Shown here: piece after piece, positions 43,265 to 51,435 of the stretch
Position numbering within the stretch: the stretch's first letter is position 1
Layout: each line of letters begins with the position of its first letter
Assembly: GCA_045594885.1 (NCBI GenBank)
Contig: JAZNZJ010000075.1
Location: 1 to 64,000, forward strand
Reading direction: 5' to 3'
DNA: 64,000 bases
Origin: Fimenecus sp045594885
GTDB taxonomy: Bacteria > Bacillota > Clostridia > Oscillospirales > Acutalibacteraceae
The notes under the pieces: model-generated
Told to the model about the DNA's origin: nothing
Seen by the model: only the letters and a program-made list of their open reading frames with translations
The model's database searches: none
Made by a program: the position numbers and the translations under genes

Positions 43265-43389
43265 AAATAAATGTTTAAATATTCTTAATAATTTTTGTTA
43301 GTTATTAACAACTTAATGTGCAAGTTTTTCACGAAAACATAGAAAATTATGTTAAATATTTACTTTAGACAAAAATCTTCTAAAAAGCA

Positions 43390-44499
43390 TTATCCAAACA
43401 ATTTTCTAACAAGATTTCCTGCATCGTGATTATTAAAATCGGTGGGGGAGTTTTTGAAATTTTTTAAAAATTCCCATCTTTTTTCATATTCGTAAATTGT
43501 GTCTTCCGGAATCTTAAAATCAAATTTGCAAAAGTGTGAAAAAAGCCTATTGAATTCGTCGGGAGTTGTGTTCATAGCATCAAACAGCTCTTTGTGAAGC
43601 TGTGGGTTTGCTTTTTCTGCTTCTTTGAGATAGGCGGGTAAAAATACTGCACAAGCATATCCGTGAGGTACATTATAATCTTCTGTCAGTGCATATCCCA
43701 TACCATGTGGAAAGCCTGTGCCACCTTTGTTGAGAGCAAATCCCGCATAAAGAGATGCATAATAAAGTGCGTCACGTCCCTTTTGGTTTGGCGCTACGTT
43801 TGTTTGGCTCATTTCTTTAAGATATGGGTAAATAATCTTTGCTGCCATCAGAGAAAACTGTGTTGATAAAAAATCTGCTCTTGGTGAAAACATTGACTCA
43901 ATTGCGTGTGCAAGAGCATCAAGTGCGGTAGAAACGGTATAATTATAAGAAAGAGAATAAGTATATTTAGGGTCAGCGATAACGTATTGTGCGTAATAGT
44001 TTTTGCCGCTTACACTCTGCTTTCTGCCGTTTTTTCGGGTTAAAACAGACACACCTGAAACTTCACTACCTGTACCCGATGTTGTGCCGATTGCAATAAG
44101 TGGCAAGGGTTTATTGATTACGGGGGCAGTGTAAATGTCATCATCAACAATGTGCTCGTTGGCTGCATACACGCAAATAGCCTTTGCAGCGTCAAGAGGT
44201 GAGCCGCCACCAATGCCAATCACAAAATCTGCATTGAATTCGTGTGCGAGCATTCCGCCGTTATAGCAATCAATTGTTAAGGGGTTTTCGGTGACTTTAT
44301 CATACAATATATATATTATATTTTGCTCGTCCAAAACCTTGCATACATCATCAAGTGCACCACTCAGCCTTGCAGAATTTTTGCCGGAAACAATAATACA
44401 TCTCTTGCCCAATGATTTGAAAATGTCGCCATTCTTTAAAATAGCGTCTTCTCCGCTAATAATGTTAGCAGGCATATAGAAATTGAAATTGCAACTCAT
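43390..44499 (-). CDS. Iron-containing alcohol dehydrogenase
   Basis: 369 residues of the group III family: NAD-binding GIGGGSPLDAAKA, SGTGSEVSG, and Fe ligands in DALAHAIES and FPHGMGYA, HGYACAVF. It reduces an aldehyde or ketone to an alcohol, or the reverse. The substrate is unknown; an aldehyde produced by the neighbouring aldolase is an attractive idea. AAAGGA precedes the ATG. It has its own promoter. Confidence 0.88.
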   Translation of the reverse strand: MSCNFNFYMPANIISGEDAILKNGDIFKSLGKRCIIVSGKNSARLSGALDDVCKVLDEQNIIYILYDKVTENPLTIDCYNGGMLAHEFNADFVIGIGGGSPLDAAKAICVYAANEHIVDDDIYTAPVINKPLPLIAIGTTSGTGSEVSGVSVLTRKNGRKQSVSGKNYYAQYVIADPKYTYSLSYNYTVSTALDALAHAIESMFSPRADFLSTQFSLMAAKIIYPYLKEMSQTNVAPNQKGRDALYYASLYAGFALNKGGTGFPHGMGYALTEDYNVPHGYACAVFLPAYLKEAEKANPQLHKELFDAMNTTPDEFNRLFSHFCKFDFKIPEDTIYEYEKRWEFLKNFKNSPTDFNNHDAGNLVRKLFG

Positions 44500-44520
44500 A
44501 ATATCAATCCTTTCATATGT

Positions 44521-44549
44521 ATTTTAACATCTGATTTGTTTTATTTCAA
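44521..44549 (-). promoter_or_regulatory. Promoter of the iron alcohol dehydrogenase gene
   Basis: Minus strand: TTGAAA (44549-44544), a 17-bp spacer and TAAAAT (44526-44521), 22 bases before the start codon. Confidence 0.7.
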
Positions 44550-44556
44550 TAGTGGT

Positions 44557-44588
44557 AAAAAAAGAACCGCCACACTATTGTGCAGCGG
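44557..44588 (-). terminator. Hairpin with T run upstream of the dehydrogenase promoter
   Basis: On the minus strand, CCGC-TG-CACA-ATAG-TGTG-GCGG is followed by TTCTTTTTTT. It would shield the dehydrogenase from readthrough. The stretch 44,590-45,045 between it and the xre terminator is AT-rich; I see no gene in it (one 77-codon frame at 44687 has no ribosome site or family likeness), only a small GACTTGA/TCAAGTC hairpin near 44632. Confidence 0.6.
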
Positions 44589-45038
44589 AGCTTTATTTAT
44601 GAGAAAAATTATTATGAACCTAAAGTTAGTGACTTGAAAATCAAGTCTATATATAAATAACTTCTGTACGATAGGAAAAATAGGGATTGGTGTTATACTT
44701 TATGAAAAAGGAAAGGGAAAATTTGTTGGGGATTGGGAAAAACCTACCGCACAGAAATTATGAACAACTAATTTCGCTTTCTCTTCTGTTGTGGGTATAT
44801 AATACCACCATTAAAACAAAAAGTCAAGTATTTTTGCACAATAAATCATATGCATATTTGGTGAAAATGCACAAAAGACCATTTTCGCCATTTGTTGACA
44901 CCTTTGGCAAAATCAACTAAAACACCCTATTGAATTTGTGTATTTTTAACAAATGAGTGTTATATTTGCTTTAAAGCACCAAAAGATATTTTTAGAATTT
45001 TTAAATTTTTTCAAAAAAGTTTGTGCAAGTTTTTTGTA

Positions 45039-45084
45039 AAAAAATAGAGAATAGAACATAATAATGCAAAATGTTCTACTCTCT
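45039..45084 (-). terminator. Terminator overlapping the xre stop codon
   Basis: 14-bp arms (45046-45059 and 45071-45084) pair fully on the minus strand, with one G-U, and are followed by ATTTTTTT. The upstream arm contains the last codons of the xre gene. Confidence 0.8.
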
Positions 45085-45273
45085 GCCCAAAATATAATCT
45101 GCCGAAACACCATAAAAGTCGCAAAGCTTCAATAAATGCCTTATGGGTAATTCGTTTGCCCCACGTTCATATCGGGCATACATTGTCTGTGATGTTTCAA
45201 GAATTTCCGCAACCTGAGATTGTGTTAAATCGCGGTCTTCTCTTAAATCACGTAAGATTTTAATATATTTCAT
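45076..45273 (-). CDS. Small XRE-family DNA-binding protein (probable repressor)
   Basis: 65 residues, just a helix-turn-helix domain: LREDRDLTQSQVAEILETS, then YARYERGANELPIRHLLKLCDFYGVSADYILG. Start ATG at 45273 with GGTGAT upstream; a GTG three codons before is possible. It is divergent from the surface protein at 45417, with two dyads between, repeating the arrangement at 933-1311. The two repressors are clearly different proteins (low identity) with different half-sites. Confidence 0.88.
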   Translation of the reverse strand: MKYIKILRDLREDRDLTQSQVAEILETSQTMYARYERGANELPIRHLLKLCDFYGVSADYILGRE

Positions 45274-45299
45274 TTCTATCACCAGAAAAAATTATATCA

Positions 45300-45345
45300 A
45301 GTAAATAAATTTACTATTGACTTTAGTAAAAATCTTTACTACAAT
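45300..45345 (+). promoter_or_regulatory. Promoter with two XRE operators (second locus)
   Basis: TTGACT (45317-45322), a 17-bp spacer and TACAAT (45340-45345). Two dyads with identical arms, AGTAAA-N4-TTTACT, lie at 45300-45315 and 45325-45340; their centres are 25 bp apart. The first sits just upstream of the -35, and the second fills the spacer and touches the -10, exactly the geometry seen at 1166-1213. Confidence 0.8.
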
Positions 45346-45416
45346 ATAAATGCGAAGATTTTCGTGATATATACTTTAATTGTGTAAAATATTATTTTTA
45401 GTTTGGGGGATTGAAA

Positions 45417-46544
45417 ATGAAAAAGATTTTATCGTGCTTAATTGCAATGCTTATTATTTGCGGTATATTGGTTGTTCCGGTCTTTGCAGACCCTATAACC
45501 GTGACCGATAAAAGAACGGGTATAACATATGAGATGAGTTATACCACATATGTTTCAGGTTGTGTTAAAGATGTCGAATATGAGTCAAACCCAGTAAGAT
45601 ATACAGGTGCAACAACATATTATGAAACATTTAGAACGGATATAACTTCAGATGAAGTTCAAAAATCTATTAAAGAATGTAATGATGAGTATACTAAAGC
45701 GCTCACAACAGCACCGCCATCAGCTTCAATTATAGTTCCGTTTATATTCTTAGATGGATATGTTAGAACATTAGATAACGAACAAACTTCAACTTGGATG
45801 ATTTTAAAATATTTTGGCATTTTACAGAATTTAAGTGGAACAAAAACGGTTACAAAAGAAGGCATACCATTTACATTTCACGGCGATGGTAAGGGTAATA
45901 TTAAAGTTGAAGTTGTAACTGACCAAATCGGTGTGAAAACAGCAAGAATAGAGCTGCCAATAGAAAGAAAACATTGGAAAGAAGAAAGAACCAATACAAA
46001 ATATTCGTTGGCATATATGATGAAGCCTTCGGTGGGTATAGGATTGGCAACGGGCTATTTTGACAGCTTAGAGGAGGCCCTTGATGAATGTGTAGAAAAA
46101 GCTGATTTAAATAAAAAAATTAGCATAGAAAAGCAAACTAACTATGGCGTGAGTTATTACGGAAAAGTGTATGATAAATATATTCTGGATATTGAATATG
46201 GTTGGGTAGACAGAAGTGAGTATGAATCAACAACGAAACAATCATCAGATAAATTAAACACTACTACCAAACCATCTACAATAAAGCCAGAAAAAACAAC
46301 TCTTGCTGATGGTATAACTGAAAACACTGAAAGCACAACAGAAACTACGACTGAAACAACAGTTACTGAAAGTACAACATCAAACGACATTCAGGCGAAT
46401 GCAACTGTTGATGGTGAAGATACTGTGACAACGGGTGCTGAAAAAAGTAAAGTTACACCAATTATAGTTGGAGTAGTTGTCGTTGTAGCAGTTGGTGCGG
46501 TTGCAACGGGAGTTGCAATAACACTAAAGAAAAAGAGAAAATAA
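45417..46544 (+). CDS. Membrane-anchored surface protein of unknown function
   Basis: 375 residues. Signal peptide (about 1-25, ending VFADP), an extracellular domain (about 26-280) of no family I recognise, a Thr/Glu/Ser-rich stalk (about 281-345), a transmembrane helix (about 347-368, PIIVGVVVVVAVGAVATGVA) and a KKKRK tail inside. This is a stalked surface protein with its head outside. There is no sortase motif. The ATG at 45417 has GGGGGA six bases upstream; a TTG at 45411 abuts that site and is less likely. Under the control region with two XRE dyads. Confidence 0.75.
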   Translation: MKKILSCLIAMLIICGILVVPVFADPITVTDKRTGITYEMSYTTYVSGCVKDVEYESNPVRYTGATTYYETFRTDITSDEVQKSIKECNDEYTKALTTAPPSASIIVPFIFLDGYVRTLDNEQTSTWMILKYFGILQNLSGTKTVTKEGIPFTFHGDGKGNIKVEVVTDQIGVKTARIELPIERKHWKEERTNTKYSLAYMMKPSVGIGLATGYFDSLEEALDECVEKADLNKKISIEKQTNYGVSYYGKVYDKYILDIEYGWVDRSEYESTTKQSSDKLNTTTKPSTIKPEKTTLADGITENTESTTETTTETTVTESTTSNDIQANATVDGEDTVTTGAEKSKVTPIIVGVVVVVAVGAVATGVAITLKKKRK

Positions 46545-46560
46545 AATCTAAAAAAGGACT

Positions 46561-46592
46561 ACGGCAGGTGAAAATCTGCCGTGTTTTTGTTT
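46561..46592 (+). terminator. Rho-independent terminator
   Basis: ACGGCAG (46561-46567), loop GTGAAAAT, CTGCCGT (46576-46582), then GTTTTTGTTTT. Confidence 0.85.
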
Positions 46593-46610
46593 TGTTACAA
46601 ATTTGAATTT

Positions 46611-46664
46611 GTAGGGATGAATAATAACGTCCGGTAGGGCGGGGTCAAGACCCCGCCACTTTTT
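46611..46664. repeat. GTAGGG hairpin repeat, copy 3
   Basis: GTAGGGATGAATAATAACG is followed by GGTAGG and the stem GGCGGGGTC (46638-46646), loop AA, GACCCCGCC (46649-46657), then ACTTTTT. It is of the same class as the elements at 40114 and 40173. The next 180 bases to 46839 are AT-rich and hold nothing I can name. Confidence 0.6.
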
Positions 46665-46839
46665 GAAATAAAGTGCTTTTTCAACTGTTTTTTGCTATAC
46701 CTATTATATATAAGGGGTTTTTGCCGTGTGGTAAAATGCAGTTTTTGTGTTATGTTTTCAGCTTTGACACTATATATTGTGGCTAAAAATATTCTTAAAA
46801 AAATTCTGCATTTTTCACAAACTTTTTTGCTAAAAGTTA

Positions 46840-46868
46840 TTGCATTTTCACAAATAATATGTTAAAAT
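46840..46868 (+). promoter_or_regulatory. Promoter of the S10-spc-alpha operon
   Basis: TTGCAT (46840-46845), a 17-bp spacer and TAAAAT (46863-46868). Transcription would begin near 46875, making a leader of about 315 bases before rpsJ. Confidence 0.65.
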
Positions 46869-46874
46869 ACCAAA

Positions 46875-47114
46875 GCACGTGTGGAATAGGGCGAATTCTG
46901 CCCATTTCTAATAAGTGCGATATGCGTTGAAGCGGTAGGTGGCTGCACGATGATGCAGGGAATTACCGTGGAGTATGTCTGATTTTAAATCGGGCGACCA
47001 ATAATGCTTTCAAAACCTTGTGGCGTAAACCCAACTGCGTCATAATGGTACTTGCAGGGAGCATTCTGCGTTGTTTTACGCCGTCCGAAAAATCAGAACC
47101 GATTTTTCGGTTTT
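46875..47114 (+). ncRNA. Structured leader RNA of the ribosomal-protein operon with attenuator
   Basis: Several stems can be drawn: GGGC/GCCC (46889-46903); an arm GATATGC/GTATGTC (46919-46979) enclosing CGGTA/TACCG and CTGCA/TGCAG with purine-rich internal loops; an outer stem GGCGTAAA/TTTACGCC (47022-47082) with a branched interior; and CCGAAAAATC/GATTTTTCGG (47085-47110) followed by TTTTAAAAAT, a terminator. Terminator and ordered stems ahead of rpsJ suggest control by a ribosomal protein, as L4 controls S10 in E. coli by another structure. It could also be a separate small RNA. I do not recognise an Rfam class. Confidence 0.6.
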
Positions 47115-47189
47115 AAAAATAGCAGGGTTGAAACACCCGGCTAGGTTGCAAGTAAAATAACGTGCCCAGAAAATTAGGAGGAAACCAAA

Positions 47190-47507
47190 ATGGCAGCAAC
47201 AAAAGGTAAGAAAATCAGAATCAGACTTAAGGGTTATGACCATGACCTTGTTGACAAGGCAGCAGAAAAGATTGTTGAAACAGCAAAGCGTACGGGCGCT
47301 CAGGTTTCAGGTCCAGTTCCGCTTCCTACAGAAAAGGAAATCGTTACAATCCTTCGTGCAGTTCATAAGTATAAGGACAGCCGTGAACAGTTTGAGCAGA
47401 GAACACACAAAAGGCTTATCGACATTTTAAGACCCTCAAACAAAACAGTTGAGGCTCTTACAAGTCTTGAGCTTCCTGCCGGTGTTGACATCGAGATTAA
47501 GCTTTAA
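47190..47507 (+). CDS. rpsJ: 30S ribosomal protein S10
   Basis: 105 residues. IRIRLKGYDHDLVDKAAEKI, SGPVPLPTEKEI and THKRLIDILRP are the family blocks; S10 is also the NusE transcription factor. A strong AGGAGG site precedes the ATG. First gene of the ribosomal operon, after a long structured leader. Confidence 0.98.
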   Translation: MAATKGKKIRIRLKGYDHDLVDKAAEKIVETAKRTGAQVSGPVPLPTEKEIVTILRAVHKYKDSREQFEQRTHKRLIDILRPSNKTVEALTSLELPAGVDIEIKL

Positions 47508-47576
47508 TCTTTTAGTAAAACACTGAGCAAGGTCAAGTCGGTGAATACCGACCAATAACCAAAGGAGGAAATAAAA

Positions 47577-48209
47577 ATGAAAAAAGGTCTTATCGGTAAA
47601 AAAATCGGTATGACACAGCTTTTCGATGAAAACGGTAAAGTAATTCCCGTTACAGTTGTTGAAGCTGGTCCATGCACAGTAGTGCAGAAGAAGACTATCG
47701 AGAACGACGGCTATGCTGCAGTTCAGGTAGGTTACGGTGACGTTAAGGTTACAAAAGTGAACAAGCCAATGGCAGGTCACTTCAAGAAGGCTGACGTTGC
47801 TCCAAAGAAAGTGCTCAAGGAATTTAGACTTGAAGACACAGAATCAGTAAACGTTGGTGACATTCTCAAGGTTGACCTCTTCGCAGTAGGCGACAGAGTT
47901 GACGTTGTAGGAACAAGCAAAGGTAAGGGCACAGCAGGTGTAATTAAGCGTTGGAATTTCTCACGTCTTAAGGAAACACACGGTACAGGCCCTGTTCACC
48001 GTCACGGTGGTTCACTCGGCGTTATCGACCCAGCTCGTATCTTCAAAGGCAAGAAAATGGCTGGTCACCTTGGTACAGAGAAAGTTACAGTACAAAACCT
48101 TGACGTTGTTAAGGTAGATGTAGAAAACAACCTTATCGCTATTAAGGGCGCTATTCCAGGTCCTAAGAACGGTATCGTAGTTATCGCAGACACAGTTAAG
48201 AGAAAGTAA
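47577..48209 (+). CDS. rplC: 50S ribosomal protein L3
   Basis: 210 residues; starts MKKGLIGKKIGMTQLF and contains GTSKGKGTAGVIKRWNF and HGGSLGV. Binds 23S rRNA near the 3' end and shapes the peptidyl-transferase centre. AAAGGAGG precedes the ATG, 69 bases after rpsJ. Confidence 0.98.
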   Translation: MKKGLIGKKIGMTQLFDENGKVIPVTVVEAGPCTVVQKKTIENDGYAAVQVGYGDVKVTKVNKPMAGHFKKADVAPKKVLKEFRLEDTESVNVGDILKVDLFAVGDRVDVVGTSKGKGTAGVIKRWNFSRLKETHGTGPVHRHGGSLGVIDPARIFKGKKMAGHLGTEKVTVQNLDVVKVDVENNLIAIKGAIPGPKNGIVVIADTVKRK

Positions 48210-48226
48210 GAGAGGAGTTGTAGGTA

Positions 48227-48850
48227 ATGGCTAACTTAGCAGTAGTAGATACAAAGGGCAAGAAAGTTTCTGATATCGAGCTCAACGACGGCATTTTCGC
48301 TATCGAGCCTAACAAATCAGCAATGCACCTTGTAGTAGTTAATTACTTGGCACATCAGCGCCAGGGCACACAGTCAACTCTCACTCGTGCAGAGGTGTCT
48401 GGTGGCGGTAAGAAACCATGGAGACAGAAGGGCACAGGTAGAGCTCGTCAGGGTTCAACAAGAGCTCCTCAGTGGACACATGGTGGTATCACATTTGGTC
48501 CTAAGCCACGTGCTTACGGATTCTCAATCAACAAGAAGGTAAAGAGACTTGCTATGAAGTCAGCTCTTTCTTCTAAGGTTGCAGCAGATGAGATGATTGT
48601 TCTTGATTCTCTCAATATGGATGCAATCAAAACAAAGGAAGTTGCAGCAGTTCTTTCAGCAATCAATGCTGGTAAAAAGGCTCTCATCGTTCTTCCAGAG
48701 AAAAATGACGTAGTTTACAAGAGCGCAAGAAACATCGAAGGTGTTAAGACAACACTTGTAAACACACTTAATGTTTACGACATTCTTAACTGCGATACAA
48801 TCGTAGTTCTCAAGGATGCAGTAGCAAAAATTGAGGAGGTTTATGCATAA
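48227..48850 (+). CDS. rplD: 50S ribosomal protein L4
   Basis: 207 residues; the loop RAEVSGGGKKPWRQKGTGRA-type segment (VSGGGKKPWRQKGTGRARQG) that lines the exit tunnel is intact. L4 is the feedback regulator of this operon in E. coli, so it is the first suspect for binding the leader here. Its stop overlaps the rplW start by one base. Confidence 0.98.
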   Translation: MANLAVVDTKGKKVSDIELNDGIFAIEPNKSAMHLVVVNYLAHQRQGTQSTLTRAEVSGGGKKPWRQKGTGRARQGSTRAPQWTHGGITFGPKPRAYGFSINKKVKRLAMKSALSSKVAADEMIVLDSLNMDAIKTKEVAAVLSAINAGKKALIVLPEKNDVVYKSARNIEGVKTTLVNTLNVYDILNCDTIVVLKDAVAKIEEVYA

Positions 48851-49143
48851 TGAAACTTGCACAGGAAATTATCCTCGCTCCCGTTATTACTGAAGAGTCA
48901 ATGATGGGCACTGCAGACAAAAAGTACACATTCAAAGTTGCTAAAGATGCAACTAAGGTTGACATCAAAAAGGCTGTTGAAACACTTTTCGGTGTAGAGG
49001 TAGCTAAAGTGAACACAATGAATGTTCGTGGTCAGTTTAGACGTTACGGCCGTTTCGAAGGCTATAAGGCTTCTTGGAAAAAGGCTATCGTAACTCTTAC
49101 TGAGGCTTCAAAGACAATCGAGTTCTTTGACGGAATGATGTAA
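48850..49143 (+). CDS. rplW: 50S ribosomal protein L23
   Basis: 97 residues. ILAPVITEESM, YTFKVAKDATKVDIKKAVE and NTMNVRGQFRRYGR are typical. It sits at the tunnel exit and docks trigger factor and SRP. TAATG overlap with rplD. Confidence 0.98.
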   Translation: MKLAQEIILAPVITEESMMGTADKKYTFKVAKDATKVDIKKAVETLFGVEVAKVNTMNVRGQFRRYGRFEGYKASWKKAIVTLTEASKTIEFFDGMM

Positions 49144-49153
49144 TGATTTTGAG

Positions 49154-49218
49154 GTCGGGCGGTAAGGTATGGAGTTTCGACATACTCCGCAAAGCTTCCC
49201 GACGGGCTCAGTTGAGCC
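49154..49218 (+). promoter_or_regulatory. Structured spacer between rplW and rplB
   Basis: The 110-base gap is much longer than others in the operon and can fold: GTCGGG (49154-49159) with CCCGAC (49198-49203), enclosing GGAGT/ACTCC (49171-49188), and a separate perfect hairpin GGCTCA-GT-TGAGCC (49205-49218). No T run follows. Possible RNA processing site or protein-binding control element. Confidence 0.55.
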
Positions 49219-49254
49219 ACTCCATTTTAAATTAAGTATAAGGAGATGAAAGAA

Positions 49255-50085
49255 ATGTCGATTAAAGTCTATAAGCCGACTACAAACGCAAGACGTAATA
49301 TGTCGGTTACAGATTATTCCGAGCTTTCAAAGGTTGCTCCAGAAAGAAGTCTTTTAACTTCTCTTAAAAAGCACTCAGGCCGTAACAGCTACGGAAGAAT
49401 TACAGTTCGTCATCACGGTGGCGGAAATCGCAGAAAGTACCGTATTATCGACTTCAAGAGAGATAAGATAGGCGCTGCAACAGTATTAACACTTGAATAT
49501 GACCCAAACCGTTCAGCTCATATTGCTCTTGTTCAGTATGAAGACGGCGAGAAGAGATACATTCTCGCTCCTGTTGGTCTTAAGGTTGGCGATGTAGTTG
49601 AAGCAGGCGCAAATGCTGACATCAAAGCAGGTAACGCACTTCCTCTCACAAACATTCCTACAGGTACATTCGTACACAACGTTGAGCTTTATCCAGGCAG
49701 AGGCGGTCAGTTAGCAAGAGCAGCTGGTAACGCAGCACAGCTTATGGCTAAAGAAGGCGTTTACGCACTTCTCAGACTTCCTTCAGGCGAGCTTCGTAAC
49801 GTTCCTGCAACATGTATGGCTACAGTTGGTACAGTAGGTAATGCTGACCATGAGAACGTTAAAATCGGTAAAGCTGGTAGAACAAGACATATGGGTATCA
49901 GACCTACAGTACGTGGTTCAGTTATGAACCCCAACGACCACCCTCACGGTGGTGGTGAAGGTAAGTCACCTATCGGTCGTCCAGGTCCATGCACACCATG
50001 GGGCAAACCTGCTCTTGGTTATAAGACAAGAAATAAGAAGAAGAGTTCCGACAAGCTTATCATTAAGCGTCGTAACGGTAAATAA
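49255..50085 (+). CDS. rplB: 50S ribosomal protein L2
   Basis: 276 residues. SIKVYKPTTNARRNMS at the start, NPNDHPHGGGEGK in the C-terminal catalytic-centre region. The start is the ATG at 49255, eight bases from AAGGAG; the ATG at 49246 abuts that site. Needed for subunit joining and peptidyl transfer. Confidence 0.98.
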   Translation: MSIKVYKPTTNARRNMSVTDYSELSKVAPERSLLTSLKKHSGRNSYGRITVRHHGGGNRRKYRIIDFKRDKIGAATVLTLEYDPNRSAHIALVQYEDGEKRYILAPVGLKVGDVVEAGANADIKAGNALPLTNIPTGTFVHNVELYPGRGGQLARAAGNAAQLMAKEGVYALLRLPSGELRNVPATCMATVGTVGNADHENVKIGKAGRTRHMGIRPTVRGSVMNPNDHPHGGGEGKSPIGRPGPCTPWGKPALGYKTRNKKKSSDKLIIKRRNGK

Positions 50086-50107
50086 TCGGGAAAGGAGCTG
50101 TCATTAA

Positions 50108-50389
50108 ATGAGTAGAAGTACTAAAAAAGGACCTTACGTAGAAGCTAGTCTTATGAAGAAGGTCGAAGCAATGAATGCAAACGGCGAAAAAATCGCTATT
50201 AAGACATGGAGCCGCAGCTCAACAATTTTCCCGGATTTTGTTGGTCATACCTTCGCGGTACATGACGGTAGAAAGCATGTTCCTGTATATGTAACAGAAG
50301 ACATGGTTGGTCACAAATTAGGTGAATTTGCTCCCACAAGAACTTACAGGGGTCATGCAGGTTCAAAAACATCTAATAACGGTAAATAA
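50108..50389 (+). CDS. rpsS: 30S ribosomal protein S19
   Basis: 93 residues; starts SRSTKKGPYVE, with TWSRSSTIFPDFVGHTFAVHDG and KLGEFAPTRTYRGH. Binds the 16S head with S13. AAAGGAG upstream. Confidence 0.98.
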   Translation: MSRSTKKGPYVEASLMKKVEAMNANGEKIAIKTWSRSSTIFPDFVGHTFAVHDGRKHVPVYVTEDMVGHKLGEFAPTRTYRGHAGSKTSNNGK

Positions 50390-50411
50390 GTCGAAAGGAG
50401 TGTATTGAATA

Positions 50412-50744
50412 ATGGAAGCAACAGCAAAGGTAACTTATGTGCGTATTGCACCACGTAAGGTAAAGATTGTTCTTGACCTTATCAGAAATAAGCCCTGCGA
50501 TGAAGCTATGGCGATACTTAAATACACACCTAAGGCTGCGTGTGAACCGCTCTATAAGCTTCTCAAGTCAGCAATGGCTAATGCAGAAAACAAGAATATG
50601 GATGTTTCAAGACTTTATGTAGCAGCTTGTTCAGTTGACCAGGGTCCAACTCTTAAGAGAATTAGACCTCGTGACAAGGGCAGAGCTTACAGAATCAATA
50701 AGAAAACATCACACATCAATTTAACACTTAAGGAAGCAGAATAA
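50412..50744 (+). CDS. rplV: 50S ribosomal protein L22
   Basis: 110 residues; YVRIAPRKVKIVLDLIR and the tunnel hairpin GPTLKRIRPRDKGRAYRINK are intact. The hairpin is where macrolide-resistance changes arise; no unusual insert is visible. Confidence 0.98.
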   Translation: MEATAKVTYVRIAPRKVKIVLDLIRNKPCDEAMAILKYTPKAACEPLYKLLKSAMANAENKNMDVSRLYVAACSVDQGPTLKRIRPRDKGRAYRINKKTSHINLTLKEAE

Positions 50745-50763
50745 GCGAGGAGGAGGTTAAGTA

Positions 50764-51435
50764 ATGGGCCAGAAAGTTAATCCTACCGGTTTAAGAATCG
50801 GTGTTATTAAGAACTGGGAATCTCGTTGGTATGCAGACAAGAAAGACTTCGGTAACAATCTTGTTTCTGACTACGAGCTTCGTGAGTATCTCCTTAAAAC
50901 ACTCGCTCCTGCAGGTGTTCCTAAGGTAGAAATCGAAAGAGATGCGAAAAGAGTTCGCATCAACATTCACTGCGCAAAGCCCGGCATGGTAATCGGCCGT
51001 CAGGGCGCAGAAATCGAAAAACTTAAAGAAGTTTGCAAGGCAAAGCTTGGCGGCGATAAAGAAGTTTTCATCAATATCGTTGAAGTTAAGCAGCCTGACC
51101 TCAATGCACAGCTTGTTGCTGAAAACATTGCTTCACAGCTTGAAAGAAGAATTTCTTTCAGAAGAGCTCTTAAGCAGTCAATCGGCAGAACAATGCGTCT
51201 TGGTGCAAAGGGTATCAAAACACAGGTTAGCGGCCGTATCGGTGGTGCTGAAATTGCTCGTTCAGAGTCATACCACGAAGGTACAATCCCGCTTCAAACA
51301 ATCCGTGCTGACATCGACTATGGTTTTGCAGAAGCAGATACAACATATGGTAAACTCGGTGTTAAGGTTTGGATTTACAAAGGCGAAGTTCTCCACGAGA
51401 GCCGCAAGTCACATAAAGAAGGAGGCACAAAATAA
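50764..51435 (+). CDS. rpsC: 30S ribosomal protein S3
   Basis: 223 residues: MGQKVNPTGLRIGVIKNWESRWYADKK-type N-terminus (shown: GQKVNPTGLRIG), a KH domain with PGMVIGRQGAEIEKL and a C-terminal domain GVKVWIYKGE. Part of the mRNA entry helicase. One-base overlap with rplP. Confidence 0.98.
   Translation: MGQKVNPTGLRIGVIKNWESRWYADKKDFGNNLVSDYELREYLLKTLAPAGVPKVEIERDAKRVRINIHCAKPGMVIGRQGAEIEKLKEVCKAKLGGDKEVFINIVEVKQPDLNAQLVAENIASQLERRISFRRALKQSIGRTMRLGAKGIKTQVSGRIGGAEIARSESYHEGTIPLQTIRADIDYGFAEADTTYGKLGVKVWIYKGEVLHESRKSHKEGGTK

Noticed and set aside
44687..44920. A 77-codon open frame on the plus strand in the gap before the second xre gene
   Set aside because: No ribosome binding site, AT-rich random-looking composition, no recognisable domain, and it faces away from both neighbouring units.
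46875..47114. The structured leader as tmRNA, RNase P, SRP RNA or 6S RNA
   Set aside because: None of the hallmark sequences (tRNA-like end, GAGGAAAGTCC, the SRP tip) is present.
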